DNA of 64,000 bases from Tritrichomonas foetus (Eukaryota; Parabasalia; Tritrichomonadida; Tritrichomonadidae), in assembly GCA_001839685.1 (NCBI GenBank), contig MLAK01000543.1, forward strand, positions 1 to 64,000, written 5' to 3'. Position numbers and translations under genes: made by a program. The notes below the pieces were generated by a model. The model had not been told where the DNA came from. It ran no database searches and worked only from the letters and a program-made list of their open reading frames with translations. Of the stretch, positions 50,460-62,500 are shown piece after piece (position 1 is the stretch's first letter; every line of letters begins with the position of its first letter).

Positions 50460-51809
50460 GTGATAGATATGTATTTGTTAAAAATAATTATCATGCGTTT
50501 TATTAACATACCTTATTTTTTATTTTATTTATTCGAACATTTGATTTTTCCTAATCAGTAGCTGAAGGACTTGATTCAACATATAAGATCAAAATCATCC
50601 ATATATCCAATGGCCAATTTATTGATATTCAATTCTTAAATTATTTTCATATAATACAAATCAACCAGTTAATATCATTGTTCCAAATATTTAACAAATA
50701 ACCGCCAAATCAAAATGGAATTACATTAAATGATATGATTCTTCTTGATTCAAAACATGATCCTTTTGTATTTGAAATCAACAATGAAAATATCAATCTT
50801 AATATCCAAAAGTTATCAAATTATATTAAAATTACACCAATGAATGAATCAACAACATATGAAATGACAAAAATTCAGTAGTGAAATAACAAATGGAGTT
50901 TTATTACAATCTAAAATAAATGAAATTCCACCTGATGTTTCTGGTAATGGCAAATTAGAAATTAATTTAGGTTCAACAAAATCTCAATTATCACTTAAAA
51001 CATCTTTTCTTTAATAGTTCCTTCAACTGTTAATACTATAACATCCCAATCAATTGATTTTAATGAAAATACGATTACATTTAGCATTCTTCCTTAAGGA
51101 AGAGTTTAAAGTGGGACCAGTTTTACCTTGAACATTTAATGTCAAATGAAAAGAAAAATTAATGAAAAGAAAAATTAATGAAATGTATTCACGGTAAAAC
51201 CTGTCGCACTTTATATTCATACATTTCATGGTTCACTTTCATTATGAGAGGAATCTGTGTTTTTAATGATAGGAGATGTCAGATACACTTTTTAAATGAA
51301 ATATTGTATTTCATTTCAAAAAATAAAATTTAAAATCTAGTTTCTTTCAAATGATGATCATCACATCACTTTGATTAGATATATCATTTGATGTGGTTAT
51401 TTTCCACCACAAAAATATTCTATTATTATAATGATTAAACAACTTTTCTAACGTAATACGTGCCATAATGAAGTGCTTCAAAATTTTCTCTCAAATTATT
51501 ATTTTTATTAGAATCTCTTGAAGACACGAATGATTTAAATTGAAATGTTATCATCTAGAAAGTGTATTAAATTCTACCCTTGATTGTAGTGCTACTTCGA
51601 TATCGCACAGAGTCAGTTTCTTATCGTTATAAAAATTGAGTTCAATTGGACGAATTATTCGGAAGAAAAGACCGTTAATGCGTCACTTTTAACTCATGAT
51701 TTATTTTTTTTTTTTTTCGCACGAATTTTATATGGTTCAGAAAAAGTTAGAAAACCGTTTGGGACGATAAGAGATTTATTTAGATTTTCTTCACCTTCAG
51801 AGCGCGCCA
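50460..51809. other. Intergenic region with gene remnant
   Basis: Holds a frameshifted gene remnant (about 50560-51098, listed separately), a short duplication of ATGAAAAGAAAAATTA near 51148-51180 and a T-rich run at about 51703-51717. No intact gene. Confidence 0.5.
50560..51098 (+). pseudogene. Frameshifted remnant of an unknown gene
   Basis: Three overlapping open stretches in different frames read like one protein: one ending at the TAG near 50881 (LNDMILLDSKHDPFVFEIN...), one to the TAA near 51014 (LLQSKINEIPPDVSGNGKLE...), and one to the TAA near 51098. The composition is Asn/Ile/Ser/Thr-rich and strand-like, as in secreted or surface beta-rich proteins. The family is not recognised. 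At least two frameshifts and no clear start. Confidence 0.4.
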
Positions 51810-54800
51810 ATGAGTTCTAGGGTGGAAAAATTGGAAATAATCGTTGAAAAACAACACGATTTCTTGTGGTCTTTATTCAACCTCATCAACCAAAGCGAAC
51901 GCAATAACCAATCAAACGAATTCAAATTACTTCAGGAAAGTTATGATAATATATCAAGTTTGATCAAAGACTCACATAAGTCAAAAAGTGCCGATAAATT
52001 AAAACCAGATTCAAATGATTTCGAAAATAATTATGATGTCAAATTAAACGAATTACAAGATAAAGTCAAAACTTTGGAACAATCAGTTTCCCAACACGAT
52101 GAGTTTTGGAGCCAGTTTTCTTCAAATCTTAACGGCCTAATGCAAATCGATGAAGGATTGGCCGACAACAAAGAAAGCGACGTATATCAAAGCTTGATGA
52201 ACGTTAAAAACAAGGTCAAAGATAACGTTAAAGCTCTCGCAAATACAGATTCTATCAATGATTCTATCATATCCGATATCAAGTCACTGAAGGCCGACGT
52301 TTCTGCTCTCAAAAGAACTTTGTCTGATCACGAAAAGCTTTGGGACGAATTCCAGGCCAATGTGAGCAACTTTATTTCATCAGGCGATGATTTCAACGAA
52401 GACGTTCGCAGCAAGTTTAAACACCATCTTGAAGAAATTGTTGGAACCAAAGAACTCAACAAATCGATCAATGAACTGAAACAGCAAATCAATCAAATCA
52501 TGAATTCTCCAGCGAGGACTATTTCTTCTGATAGTTCACAAAATAATGAAAGTAAGGCTAGGAAATTGGAATCAAATGACATCACACAAAATTCTGATTC
52601 CTGCTCTTGTCAAGAAGATCTCCGCCAAATCAAACTAATGCTTAAGAATCAAGCCTCACTTTGGACTGAATTTGAATCAACCATTCAAACTCTTGTTAAA
52701 ATTTCTACAGATGAACTTAATGATGCTGATTTTGATCCAGAGCATCCACCATCATCCCCATCAGGATATCCAGTTTCTCTTCCAGCCCAAATTCGAACAT
52801 TAAAGGATGAAATCAAGAGAGTTCGAGAAGAAATTTCCGCTTTCACTCAAAGACAAAATCGCATCAGTAATGAAACAATGACTGATTCTGGAGTATCTCA
52901 AGAATTTCTTAAGGTTCATGCATTAATTGAAAACCTCACAAACGCTGATCAAGAACTCACTCAAAAGATTCATTCATTATATGATCAAATTGAAATACTG
53001 AAATCAATGAAACCAGGAGCTTCATTTGACACTGAACAGGCCAACGCTGTACAAGCACGTTCCGTTAAATTCGATTTTGGTGAGAAGCCAGCACGTACAA
53101 AGCATCGAGTACCAAAGAAATCAATCGATGAAAACAACAATGAAGTTGAAAATAATGAAGAATTTGAATATGAATATGATGACGAAGAAGCCGAACGCGA
53201 AAGAACGAGAAAAATGCTTGAAAACAAATTAAGATCAATTACAACAAGACTCGAAGAACTTACTCATGATTTCTGCGAGTTTAAACAACAAGCAATTAGT
53301 TCATGCAATATCACAGATATTGAGCTTCTTTCACGTATCCAAAATATTTCTTTTGCTGATAGAATTAATCGCCTTGAAAACTATGGTGATGAAGTTTCAT
53401 CAACAATTAGTTGCATTAAGCATGAAATTAAAGTAATGAAGATAGAAATGAGCCAGATGGATGCTGATAAGATGAATGAATTAAATGATTCTGTTGAACG
53501 ATCAAACATAAAAGCTTCTAAAGTCAATTCTAAGTTAGCTGACCTTGAATCTAAATTGGATAACCTCAATTCACATCACAATGAAGTAAGCAGTAAAATA
53601 GGAACCATTGAATCTCAAGTTAAAGAAATAAATACCAGAATTGTAGATATTGACTCCAAATTGAGTTCACATTCTACAAAGACAGATACCTCAATCGAAA
53701 ATCTTGAATCGCAACTCAAAGCTACAAAAGTTCATGCAGTTAAAGCAGGTAAAGGTGTTGAATGTGCAGTTGAAAGAATTGATGGATTAGCTAAAGATGT
53801 AACTAATCTTACCGGAAGAGTTGATTCAACACAAAATGAAATTACTAAAGTGAATGAAACACTTGATATACATCTTTATCATAAAGTTAAGATCGAAAAT
53901 GTTGAAACTTTGAAAGATGTTTTAGATGAATTAGAAAGTGAAATTAAAGAACTTAAACAGCCGCAAGCATCAAGTGAAGATGTTGTCAAATTACAAGAAG
54001 AATGCAAACGTTTGAACGAACAAGTGGAGTTAGTTTATAAACAAAAACTCCAAGTTAACCAACTCTTTGAAAATATTGATTGCTTAAAGAATGAAATCGA
54101 AGAAGTTCGACTTTCTGCAGTTCAAGATCGTGCCGTCACTGTTACCACTGATGTAATTGAAGGTGAATTCCAAAAGTTACAAGAAATGGAAAGCAATATT
54201 TCTAAAATCACCACTGATTTCGAAAATATTAAAGCTTCACTAGAAACCATCAACAAGCTTGCTGCTTCCCACAACGAACTTAAGAAGATTGTTCTTAACG
54301 ATCATCGTGAAGTTCGTGCATTGAAGGCAATCAGTATGCCAAATGATGCAAAAGGAGGTGAAAGTGACGACGAATTCAAATTCGATGATTTTGAAAACAT
54401 TGATGCATCAAGCATGAGAACGTTCGATGATTTAAGTGCTCCAAGTAGTCCAATTGTCATTAAATCCCAAATAAATAGTATTGATGATTGTAGTGATGCT
54501 TTGAAGATCGTTCTTGCTGAACAAAATCGCCAAAAGAGACTCTTAGAGAAACTCACAGATTTCGCAAAAGAAGGTGAAATAAGAAACTCACAAATGAAGT
54601 ATCATGCACGAATGATCCAAGAATTAAGAAATCGTCTTACAAGCCAAGGTGATTTAATCACAAACTTGATTTCTAAGACAGGAACACAAGAAAAATCAAT
54701 GAATCAGCTTTCTCAAACAGTTCGCTACTTAGATATGCTTAACATCGAGAAAGAAATCGATAACCTTAAAGAATCACTCAAATTAGATAACATCAAGATT

Positions 54801-55163
54801 GATGGTATTGGAACCTTTGCTAAACTTGTGAACATCGTTCTTACAAACAAGAAGAGAATCGGTGAATTAGGCAAATTCTACAATAATCTTGATAATGAGC
54901 TTGTTGACTTTAAAGACGATGTTAAACGATCAGAAAAGCGTACATGTGCATCATCCAAACAATCATCTCCAACATCTAAAGTTGCGCCAAGATTACCTGT
55001 CAAAAATTCTCTTGCCCTCCAATCAGCCCAAATCGCAAGAGTGATAGATAATTTGGAAGATTCTAAATTCCCACTTTCTTCTGAACCTAAATCTAAAAGA
55101 AAGACAGGATCACCACCATCACCAAGATCACCACAATCGACAAGATCATCAAGGCCAAAATGA
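51810..55163 (+). CDS. Giant coiled-coil protein
   Basis: A 1117-residue protein dominated by heptad repeats (about 1-230, 265-410, 470-870 and 910-1040). Acidic, disordered linkers interrupt it (about 405-470, and near 850-890). It ends in a Ser/Pro/Lys/Arg-rich basic tail (about 1060-1117). Two similar phrases near the start (QHDFLWSLFNLI and QHDEFWSQFSSNL, then DHEKLWDEFQANV and NQASLWTEFESTI) form a repeat of roughly 80 residues. No motor, FHA or enzyme domain. The likely role is cytoskeletal (costa, pelta-axostyle or basal body), but that is inference. Confidence 0.8.
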   Translation: MSSRVEKLEIIVEKQHDFLWSLFNLINQSERNNQSNEFKLLQESYDNISSLIKDSHKSKSADKLKPDSNDFENNYDVKLNELQDKVKTLEQSVSQHDEFWSQFSSNLNGLMQIDEGLADNKESDVYQSLMNVKNKVKDNVKALANTDSINDSIISDIKSLKADVSALKRTLSDHEKLWDEFQANVSNFISSGDDFNEDVRSKFKHHLEEIVGTKELNKSINELKQQINQIMNSPARTISSDSSQNNESKARKLESNDITQNSDSCSCQEDLRQIKLMLKNQASLWTEFESTIQTLVKISTDELNDADFDPEHPPSSPSGYPVSLPAQIRTLKDEIKRVREEISAFTQRQNRISNETMTDSGVSQEFLKVHALIENLTNADQELTQKIHSLYDQIEILKSMKPGASFDTEQANAVQARSVKFDFGEKPARTKHRVPKKSIDENNNEVENNEEFEYEYDDEEAERERTRKMLENKLRSITTRLEELTHDFCEFKQQAISSCNITDIELLSRIQNISFADRINRLENYGDEVSSTISCIKHEIKVMKIEMSQMDADKMNELNDSVERSNIKASKVNSKLADLESKLDNLNSHHNEVSSKIGTIESQVKEINTRIVDIDSKLSSHSTKTDTSIENLESQLKATKVHAVKAGKGVECAVERIDGLAKDVTNLTGRVDSTQNEITKVNETLDIHLYHKVKIENVETLKDVLDELESEIKELKQPQASSEDVVKLQEECKRLNEQVELVYKQKLQVNQLFENIDCLKNEIEEVRLSAVQDRAVTVTTDVIEGEFQKLQEMESNISKITTDFENIKASLETINKLAASHNELKKIVLNDHREVRALKAISMPNDAKGGESDDEFKFDDFENIDASSMRTFDDLSAPSSPIVIKSQINSIDDCSDALKIVLAEQNRQKRLLEKLTDFAKEGEIRNSQMKYHARMIQELRNRLTSQGDLITNLISKTGTQEKSMNQLSQTVRYLDMLNIEKEIDNLKESLKLDNIKIDGIGTFAKLVNIVLTNKKRIGELGKFYNNLDNELVDFKDDVKRSEKRTCASSKQSSPTSKVAPRLPVKNSLALQSAQIARVIDNLEDSKFPLSSEPKSKRKTGSPPSPRSPQSTRSSRPK

Positions 55164-57135
55164 GAAATAATTGCGTTCTTTTTTAATAATACTAATATTA
55201 AGACGAATAATAATAATTTATTTATTTTAAATTCATTTATGAATGAAAGTATTGATGAATAAAAAAATCATGTGCATAATTTTTTTTACGTTTCCTTTGC
55301 ATATATATTTTTGTTAAGATTTATAAAATTTAAATGATAGAACGTTTATCAAATAAAGCTTTTAGAAGAAAAAAGTTTAAGTAACTGAAATGCTTTATCG
55401 GAAATCGAAGAGATTCGTCAATCAAATTTTGAAAAAAAGTGTGTAAACAACCGTTTACTAAAAAAAGTGAATTTTGACCATTCTGTATTTCTGGATGAAA
55501 TTGATTTTGGAATTTGTGACTTTCAGATAAGATAAAATATCTATTCAATATGCATATGCCACAGAATGAAGTCGATTCGAATTGTATCATGAAGGAATAA
55601 TTCACCAAAATTAAATAACATTCATTTCATCATTATTATTAAACTTTATTTTTATATTTACCAAAATTGGGAAAAAATCTCGAAATTGTTGAAATTTTAT
55701 TTTTCACCGATGAAAAGTTCTAATTTTCTGAAGATGAACAGGAGTCATCATCTGCTTACTGATGGCATTAAGAAAGTGCCCAACTTTTCTGCTCGTTTTC
55801 CCAATATCATCATCAGGGAGTGAACTGCCGGAAAATGACAATAATTTCTCTTTTCAGCATAATTTGTTGATTGCCAAAGGAAGATTCGTCTGCGAATATC
55901 GTTTTTATTTAGATCTTAGGTAGCGAAATATAAAGCTTTTTTGGTTTTTAACGTATGGATACCTCACAAAAAAATATTCNTGGTGAAATAATTTCATAAG
56001 GTCAAAAATTATTTTGGAAATATACATTGATCTAATATGAAAATATAATAATATTAGGAGGAAAAAATCTTTATACTACTTATTAAGAATGGAAGAGTGC
56101 CTAATATCATATATTATCAAGTTTCCATCAAGATATTTCCTCTTAGCTTTATTGGACAAATTGAATGTGATAAATCGATATGTTCAAATAAACGTATTAT
56201 TTTGTTTCATATTTGAATATCATCGAAAAGGTTAATTCCCAAAAAATTCTGATTCAAGATATAAAGCTAATATCCTGAATATCTTGCAGCTATATAGCTA
56301 TTGGTCACTATCATTTGTGAAAAGTCAAAAATTTTGCATTTTTCTTTATAGGATAGGAAACTATGATCCATCTTAACAAAAATATTCCTGGTGAAATATA
56401 TTTAACCTAGGCTCCTCTCAAAAAATACAGAATTTGAATGAGAATCTATTTCTCAGGAATTCCGAGACAGATTTTTATATAACTTCGTTGTTTGTATTAG
56501 ACACATGGCCTNTAATAACATATTCCAATTTCAGAAAGATTCATCGGTGAAGGGTCTGTTCGCACACTTCTTTTTTGACTCAAAACCTTTAGTCTCAATT
56601 ATTCACTGATATGTTATATGAAAATATGACTACTTTTCCTTTCAATTTGGATAATCGATTTCTGGATTCAAACTTTCACAAAAAGTTTATACGATGAACA
56701 TGTGATTTTTCAATGGAAAACTTTTATGTGAAAAAGATATGGTTGATTTTTCGAATAGATGACCACATACTTGAGGAAAAAATTCAAATGATTAGATGAT
56801 TGTCATTTGATAGAAGATGATAGGCCATTTCCTAAAATCCTGATGGTGAGCTTTTCTAATCAACTACGAATCTGATTATTAAATTTATCATCAATTTATG
56901 ACTTGGATTCAAATTCAAAATTGATAATATAAAATTCGCCTGTATATACAAATTTCAATCTGGCATTGAAACACCATATATAAAAAAATCGTATTATACT
57001 TTGAAAATTTATGAGTGTTTTATTTTTTCTTTCACACTTGTATTTAAACGGGAATCTGGTTAATAATTTCGCCTTTGATGATTCAATGCCATTGAATCAA
57101 TGGTTATATTCGAATATATCTCAATTTGGTGACAA
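55164..57135. other. Long intergenic region
   Basis: 1.97 kb, AT-rich, with single N bases at 55980 and 56513. A 20-bp phrase (AAAATATTC-TGGTGAAATA) occurs twice, near 55970 and 56385. A 92-codon minus ORF at 55330-55608 is not supported as a gene. No RNA gene recognised. Confidence 0.5.
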
Positions 57136-58368
57136 ATGAGTATCCCGAGTGTTCACTTTAAAGCACCATCGAGAAAACCAGGACAGCCCAAATCGAATGC
57201 CCCACGACCACCAATAGGAAATAAACGGGTTGCAGATCGCTTGGTTACACTTGAATTTTCATCCGAAGACTCTTCTGACGAATTGCCAGTTATTCAAACT
57301 CGCAAATCAAAACACACATTAATCGATATCGCCGATTCATCTTCGAGTAGCGAAAAGGAGGTAGAGGTCACTCCAGCTAAAGAAGTCGATTGGGGATCAA
57401 AAAACCCACATCCAGCCAATTTCCGACCAAGGCAACCAAGTCATTCTTTGGTGAGGTCCGGGCGGGATTCTTCAGCCAACTCAGATTCTCTTCCATCAGC
57501 ATCCGACCATAACCATTCTGACTCACAACATTCCGGCCGAAGAAGGAGGAGAGTCCGTCGTCCAATTCAAAAAGTGATTATTGAGGAAGAAGAAGACAAA
57601 AGTGACGATCCTCCTGAAACAGAAATACCCGTTCATCGAAGGGCCGCTCCTTCTGGACGACAGAGATCAAGGACACTTGAGCCGCATCCACAGCGCCCAC
57701 CAGCCAGAAATATTGAAACCTTCACTGTTGTTAAAGAGGTGAAAAAATCGAAGCGCGGAACAAACGCCGATTTTCGAATGATGCAAAATGAAACAGCTTT
57801 GTTCTTTTCTAAAATAGGAAAAGATGATATCGGAATAAATTATATTATTTCTAAGTCAATTCCAGTGATGCCAGATTCACCTGATAACGTTGGAATTCTT
57901 AGAAAGCAATGCCATGGCAAGAGGTACACGGTTTACGGAACAAGCGAAAAGCCATTTGATGATAGAGATGCAGAAGCTTGTGGATTCGCTTTCGTGAAGC
58001 TTCCGGAAGTCAAATCAAAACAGAAAGCATTTAGAATCGCTTTCAGAGAAGATAGTGAATTGTATTATCCAGTCTCAAAAAGACGTGAACTTTCTAGAGT
58101 TGCTGAAACAGGTGAAGCTTTCGCGAATCTGAAGACTTATGTTAATAAGCCACCGACTATCGGCCCTGATGGAAATTTAATCAATTACTTCGGAACAATT
58201 TTTGTAGTGGATAGCCTCAAAAATTACATTGTCGCTGACGAAAATGACAAGCCGCTATTTATGATATTTAAATCATCAGAAGCATCTTTTACAGTGAAAG
58301 CGAAACCACCAATCACGCCTTTGATGGCTTTTGGAATGAGTATCGCAATTATTGAAGATTGTCGCTAG
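57136..58368 (+). CDS. Tubby-like protein
   Basis: A 410-residue protein. Residues 1-200 are disordered, rich in Ser, Pro, Arg and acidic residues. The tubby C-terminal domain spans about 205-410: ADFRMMQNETALFFSKIG..., NYIISKSIPVMPDSPDNVGILRKQCHGKRYTVYGTS, ...ACGFAFVKLPE, FANLKTYVNKPPTI...NYFGTIFVVDSLKNYIVADE and the end PITPLMAFGMSIAIIEDCR. That order matches the tubby barrel around its central helix. The family binds PI(4,5)P2 and delivers membrane cargo into cilia by riding IFT-A, matching the IFT122 gene here. The phosphoinositide-binding residues cannot be verified by eye. Confidence 0.82.
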   Translation: MSIPSVHFKAPSRKPGQPKSNAPRPPIGNKRVADRLVTLEFSSEDSSDELPVIQTRKSKHTLIDIADSSSSSEKEVEVTPAKEVDWGSKNPHPANFRPRQPSHSLVRSGRDSSANSDSLPSASDHNHSDSQHSGRRRRRVRRPIQKVIIEEEEDKSDDPPETEIPVHRRAAPSGRQRSRTLEPHPQRPPARNIETFTVVKEVKKSKRGTNADFRMMQNETALFFSKIGKDDIGINYIISKSIPVMPDSPDNVGILRKQCHGKRYTVYGTSEKPFDDRDAEACGFAFVKLPEVKSKQKAFRIAFREDSELYYPVSKRRELSRVAETGEAFANLKTYVNKPPTIGPDGNLINYFGTIFVVDSLKNYIVADENDKPLFMIFKSSEASFTVKAKPPITPLMAFGMSIAIIEDCR

Positions 58369-59555
58369 ATTATTTTATTTAGTAAAGGCCTTTACGTTTC
58401 TGTTAAATGATATCTTCTTCTTTCTTTATATCATTCTTCTTTCTTTATATCATTCTTCTTTCTTTATATCATTCTNNNNNNNNNNNNNNNNNNNNNNNNN
58501 NNNNNNNNNNNNNNNNNNNNNNNNNNNNNNNNNNNNNNNNNNNNNNNNNNNNNNNNNNNNNNNNNNNNNNNNNNNNNNNNNNNNNNNNNNNNNNNNNNNN
58601 NNNNNNNNNNNNNNNNNNNNNNNNNNNNNNNNNNNNNNNNNNNNNNNNNNNNNNNNNNNNNNNNNNNNNNNNNNNNNNNNNNNNNNNNNNNNNNNNNNNN
58701 NNNNNNNNNNNNNNNNNNNNNNNNNNNNNNNNNNNNNNNNNNNNNNNNNNNNNNNNNNNNNNNNNNNNNNNNNNNNNNNNNNNNNNNNNNNNNNNNNNNN
58801 NNNNNNNNNNNNNNNNNNNNNNNNNNNNNNNNNNNNNNNNNNNNNNNNNNNNNNNNNNNNNNNNNNNNNNNNNNNNNNNNNNNNNNNNNNNNNNNNNNNN
58901 NNNNNNNNNNNNNNNNNNNNNNNNNNNNNNNNNNNNNNNNNNNNNNNNNNNNNNNNNNNNNNNNNNNNATATCATTCTGCTTTCTTTATATCATTCTTCT
59001 TTCTTTATATCATTCTTATTTTTCATATCATTCTTCTTTTTTATATCATTCTTCTTTTTTATATCATTCTTCTTTTTTATATCATTCTTCTTTCTTTATA
59101 TCATTCTGCTTTCTTTATATCATTCTGCTTTCTTTAAAAGCAAAGACTTGACGTTTGGAAATTTGAGTAAGTGATTAGAATGTTATATAAATGACTCTAT
59201 GAAGTATCTATATTAATTTAGAAGCTAGAAAAGAAGTCTGATAATTCGTCTACTTATCGCAAGTAAAGGAATCAGATAAATATAAATTAACAGTTTAAGA
59301 TAAAAATAACTTTTTCAAAACTTATAAGAAGTGGTTATTTGTTAGAATTTTTCAAAGAAGTAATCATTTTCTTATAACACATTTCACCATTTTTATGAAA
59401 AAGTTATTATCCTTCGCAATTTTTTGTGAATGTTTGCGCTTATTTTTGAGTAAATATTATACTTTTTGATAATTTAAATACATTATATATAAATAATTAA
59501 AAAAGTTTTCATATTTGAATAATTAACCGCTGCTTTTTCTTAAGCATTCTTTTCG
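58369..59555. other. Intergenic region with minisatellite and sequence gap
   Basis: A minisatellite interrupted by a 493-base N gap (58476-58968), then AT-rich sequence from 59139 to the Nap1 start. ORFs drawn across the N block are artefacts. Confidence 0.7.
58410..59138 (+). repeat. 18-19 bp minisatellite with assembly gap
   Basis: Unit ATATCATTCTTCTTTCTTT (19 bp), with 18-bp variants ending CTTTTTT and variants with TGC in place of TTC. About 3 copies are visible before and 9 after the N block. The gap most likely consists of more copies; its 493-base size may be nominal. Confidence 0.9.
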
Positions 59556-62500
59556 ATGTCTATTTTCGATATCGAAACTGTGAACACCCTCAATGCACAC
59601 GCAAATCGTCTTTATGCGGCCCTCTATCAAACCAACTCGATTCTCAAAGATGACGTTTCACTCGATCAATATTCTTCTTTATATAAAGCCATAAAGAACA
59701 AAATACCACAGGACAATCAAAAGTTCCCTGGCTTGTCAAGCGATAAAGCGAAACAGCTTGGAGAGCTTCTCAGGTATCCAGTCCATGTCATTCATCATGT
59801 TTATCAATTCCAACAAGCGACGTTACGTACGCTCAAAGTTGCATCAAAGGTTACTCGAACTTTCAATCTTTCCTGGAACTACGTTTTTGTGCAGCCAATT
59901 ATGAATTTATTAACCAATTTTGTTAAAATTACTCTCTTCGTAAATAACATCAGCGATCTTCAAAAAGTTTTAACATTATACGAATATGTTTACAAAAAAG
60001 TTGCCATTTGCGAGATTCCCATTTTGAACTCATCCCATCTCGCCGACAATTTTTCAGCCACTCTAAAAGTCGCCGAAGAAGATCTTGAAGACCTTTTCGA
60101 AGCAATCTATCCACTTTTCAAAAGCATTGCCGGAACTTTCCAACGCGTTTTGGGCGCGGGGTCATCATATGATTGGTCGCTTCTGAATATATCCGACAAT
60201 CCGGGAACATCAAAAGCTGGTTCAAATAATCAATTTTTCAAGAGTGATTATTTGCTGATGATGGATTTGAATAATATTATTGATTCTTTCCTCAGCTATT
60301 CATTGTTGAATTTAAGCCTCATTTCAAATGACCAACATCTCGCCGAAGTGTTCAAGCTTATCGCCACGCAGAGGCAGACTTTCGAACTTCATGGTGACTT
60401 CACTGTTTCATTGAAGGACGTTTTTGAGGCACACAAGAAAGCTGTTAAGGTCAATGATTTTGACACATCTAGCTTTGACGAAGCAGTCATTCGTCGTGGA
60501 TTGAACAACCGTAATTTCAGAAGGAGGAGACTCGCAATGGCTTTGAATGAATGCTACAATGCAGCAAAAGGTGATCCAACAATTCTTGCTTTGAAATTCC
60601 CAATTGTTATGTCATTGCTTGGTTTTGCAAGCTTCGAAATTCGCTCAACACTCAGTTCACCAGTTTTGAATGTTAATGAAGCAACATATACATCACTCTT
60701 GAACGCAACATTCCAACTCACCACATTCACAATTCGTGCTGAATCCGTTATCAAGAGATTTACAATTTATAACCTTCGTGAATTTGATGGACCTTATCTT
60801 GAAAGCACAATAAGATCATTTAACATCCCACAAAGTGAATATGATGTTCTCGGCAAATTTGTATCAACACTGAAATCAATAGATATTGAAAAATATGATG
60901 ATGGCACAAGATACGACTTAACTGGTCTTAACAGACAAATCGCTAAAGTTATGACTACGTTTAACAGATTCAGCAAGAATAATGGAATTCTCCACCTTTC
61001 CCCTCTCTTCAACTTAATCAGCCTCATCTTTTACCACGTGAAGACATCAATCTCACCAATCAAGATGATTCTTGAAGCTTCCAATTTACACAAATATTGG
61101 GGATATCTAAATTCTTTCAAATCAATTTTGAATCAAACTGACTCACCTGATGCTTATTGTATTCCGTGTGTTGTTGGTATTGCTCATTTCTTTGCATATG
61201 ATAGAGACACACTTGCCGAATGTCCTAAAATTAAATCCCGTGTTGAAAAATACGTTTCAGATTCCACAAAACTCATTTCAAAGGCCCTTGATGGATGGTG
61301 CAAAGACTATTTCAACTTTTTGAACGAACTTAGTACCCAAGAAACTGCAACTGCCGTTTTTGCTCACAATCAAGTAGCTTCTAAAACAACCAAGAAACCA
61401 AAGAAGGGTCAACAACAAAATCTAACACAACAATCGATTTCCGATTACCTCCTTGCCACAGAGTCTGTCATTGAAAATCGCACATCTTTAAGAGCAATTT
61501 CATTGAAAATCACCATGATCACCAAAACAATGAGCCTGATCCATGAAATCGGAGTAATCAATGTTTTTGGCCAGAAAATCAATATTCATGAAATCATTGT
61601 TAATTCTATGAAAGACCAAATAGGCAAACTATTCAGCACTTGCAAATTCTGCCAACCTGAAATAATGAGAAGCCAAGTTGAAAACGCTCAAGTTGTCGTC
61701 AAAATGTTGTTAAATAGTGCTTTGGTTAACCCACAACCAATTATTTCTGAAGGAACTAGAAGCCTTACTAAGGCCGATATCAATATTACTGATAAGCTTG
61801 TTTATCCAGGTGATTCAAAGCCTGGTCATATTATTCAAATTTATCAATCATTCTTCCATAAATACTTCCTTGAACAAATCACACAAACAACATATTCAAC
61901 TGTCCAACGAACTTTCATTCCAATTCAACCAAATGAAAAGACAAAGAAAGATAAAGCTCCAGTTGTAACACCACCACCACCAATCAGTCGAAATGGATTA
62001 CGTTCACTCTACAACTTAATTGGAATCGATGGAATGCTTTACATTGATGTTGATGCATCTGAAATCGTAAATGATTTATTAAAGAAGCTTGCAGATGCTT
62101 GTCAACCTATTGTGCCACTTGATGAAAAACAAGGATCTTCAATCGAACCACAAAAAGCTGAAGAAATTATTGGTTTGTTCTGCCATATTGGTGCAATTTT
62201 GAAGTTCAGGCAACTTATGAGAGAAGCAATCGATTATAGCGAAATCGAGGGTAGATATAAGTTTATGGCTAAAGATATTAATCCCGCAGATGATATTGTC
62301 TTACAATCACGTATTGGAAAGAACCCAATTGTTCCAATTTACAATAATGCAAACTTCCCTCTCGTTTTTGCATCTCTATTATCCGCACCATACTGGGAAA
62401 AAGCACACTACATGGTACAACAAGATTGTTTCAATGATAATAGTCATTTGATCACATTAGTAACTGATGCTTTAACTGGAATTTCATTGAATATTAACCG

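Noticed and set aside
55330..55608. 92-codon minus-strand ORF in the long spacer before the tubby-like gene
   Set aside because: Low-complexity composition, no family, no start context.
58352..59174. ORFs running through the N gap
   Set aside because: They consist of minisatellite translation and unknown bases, so they are artefacts.
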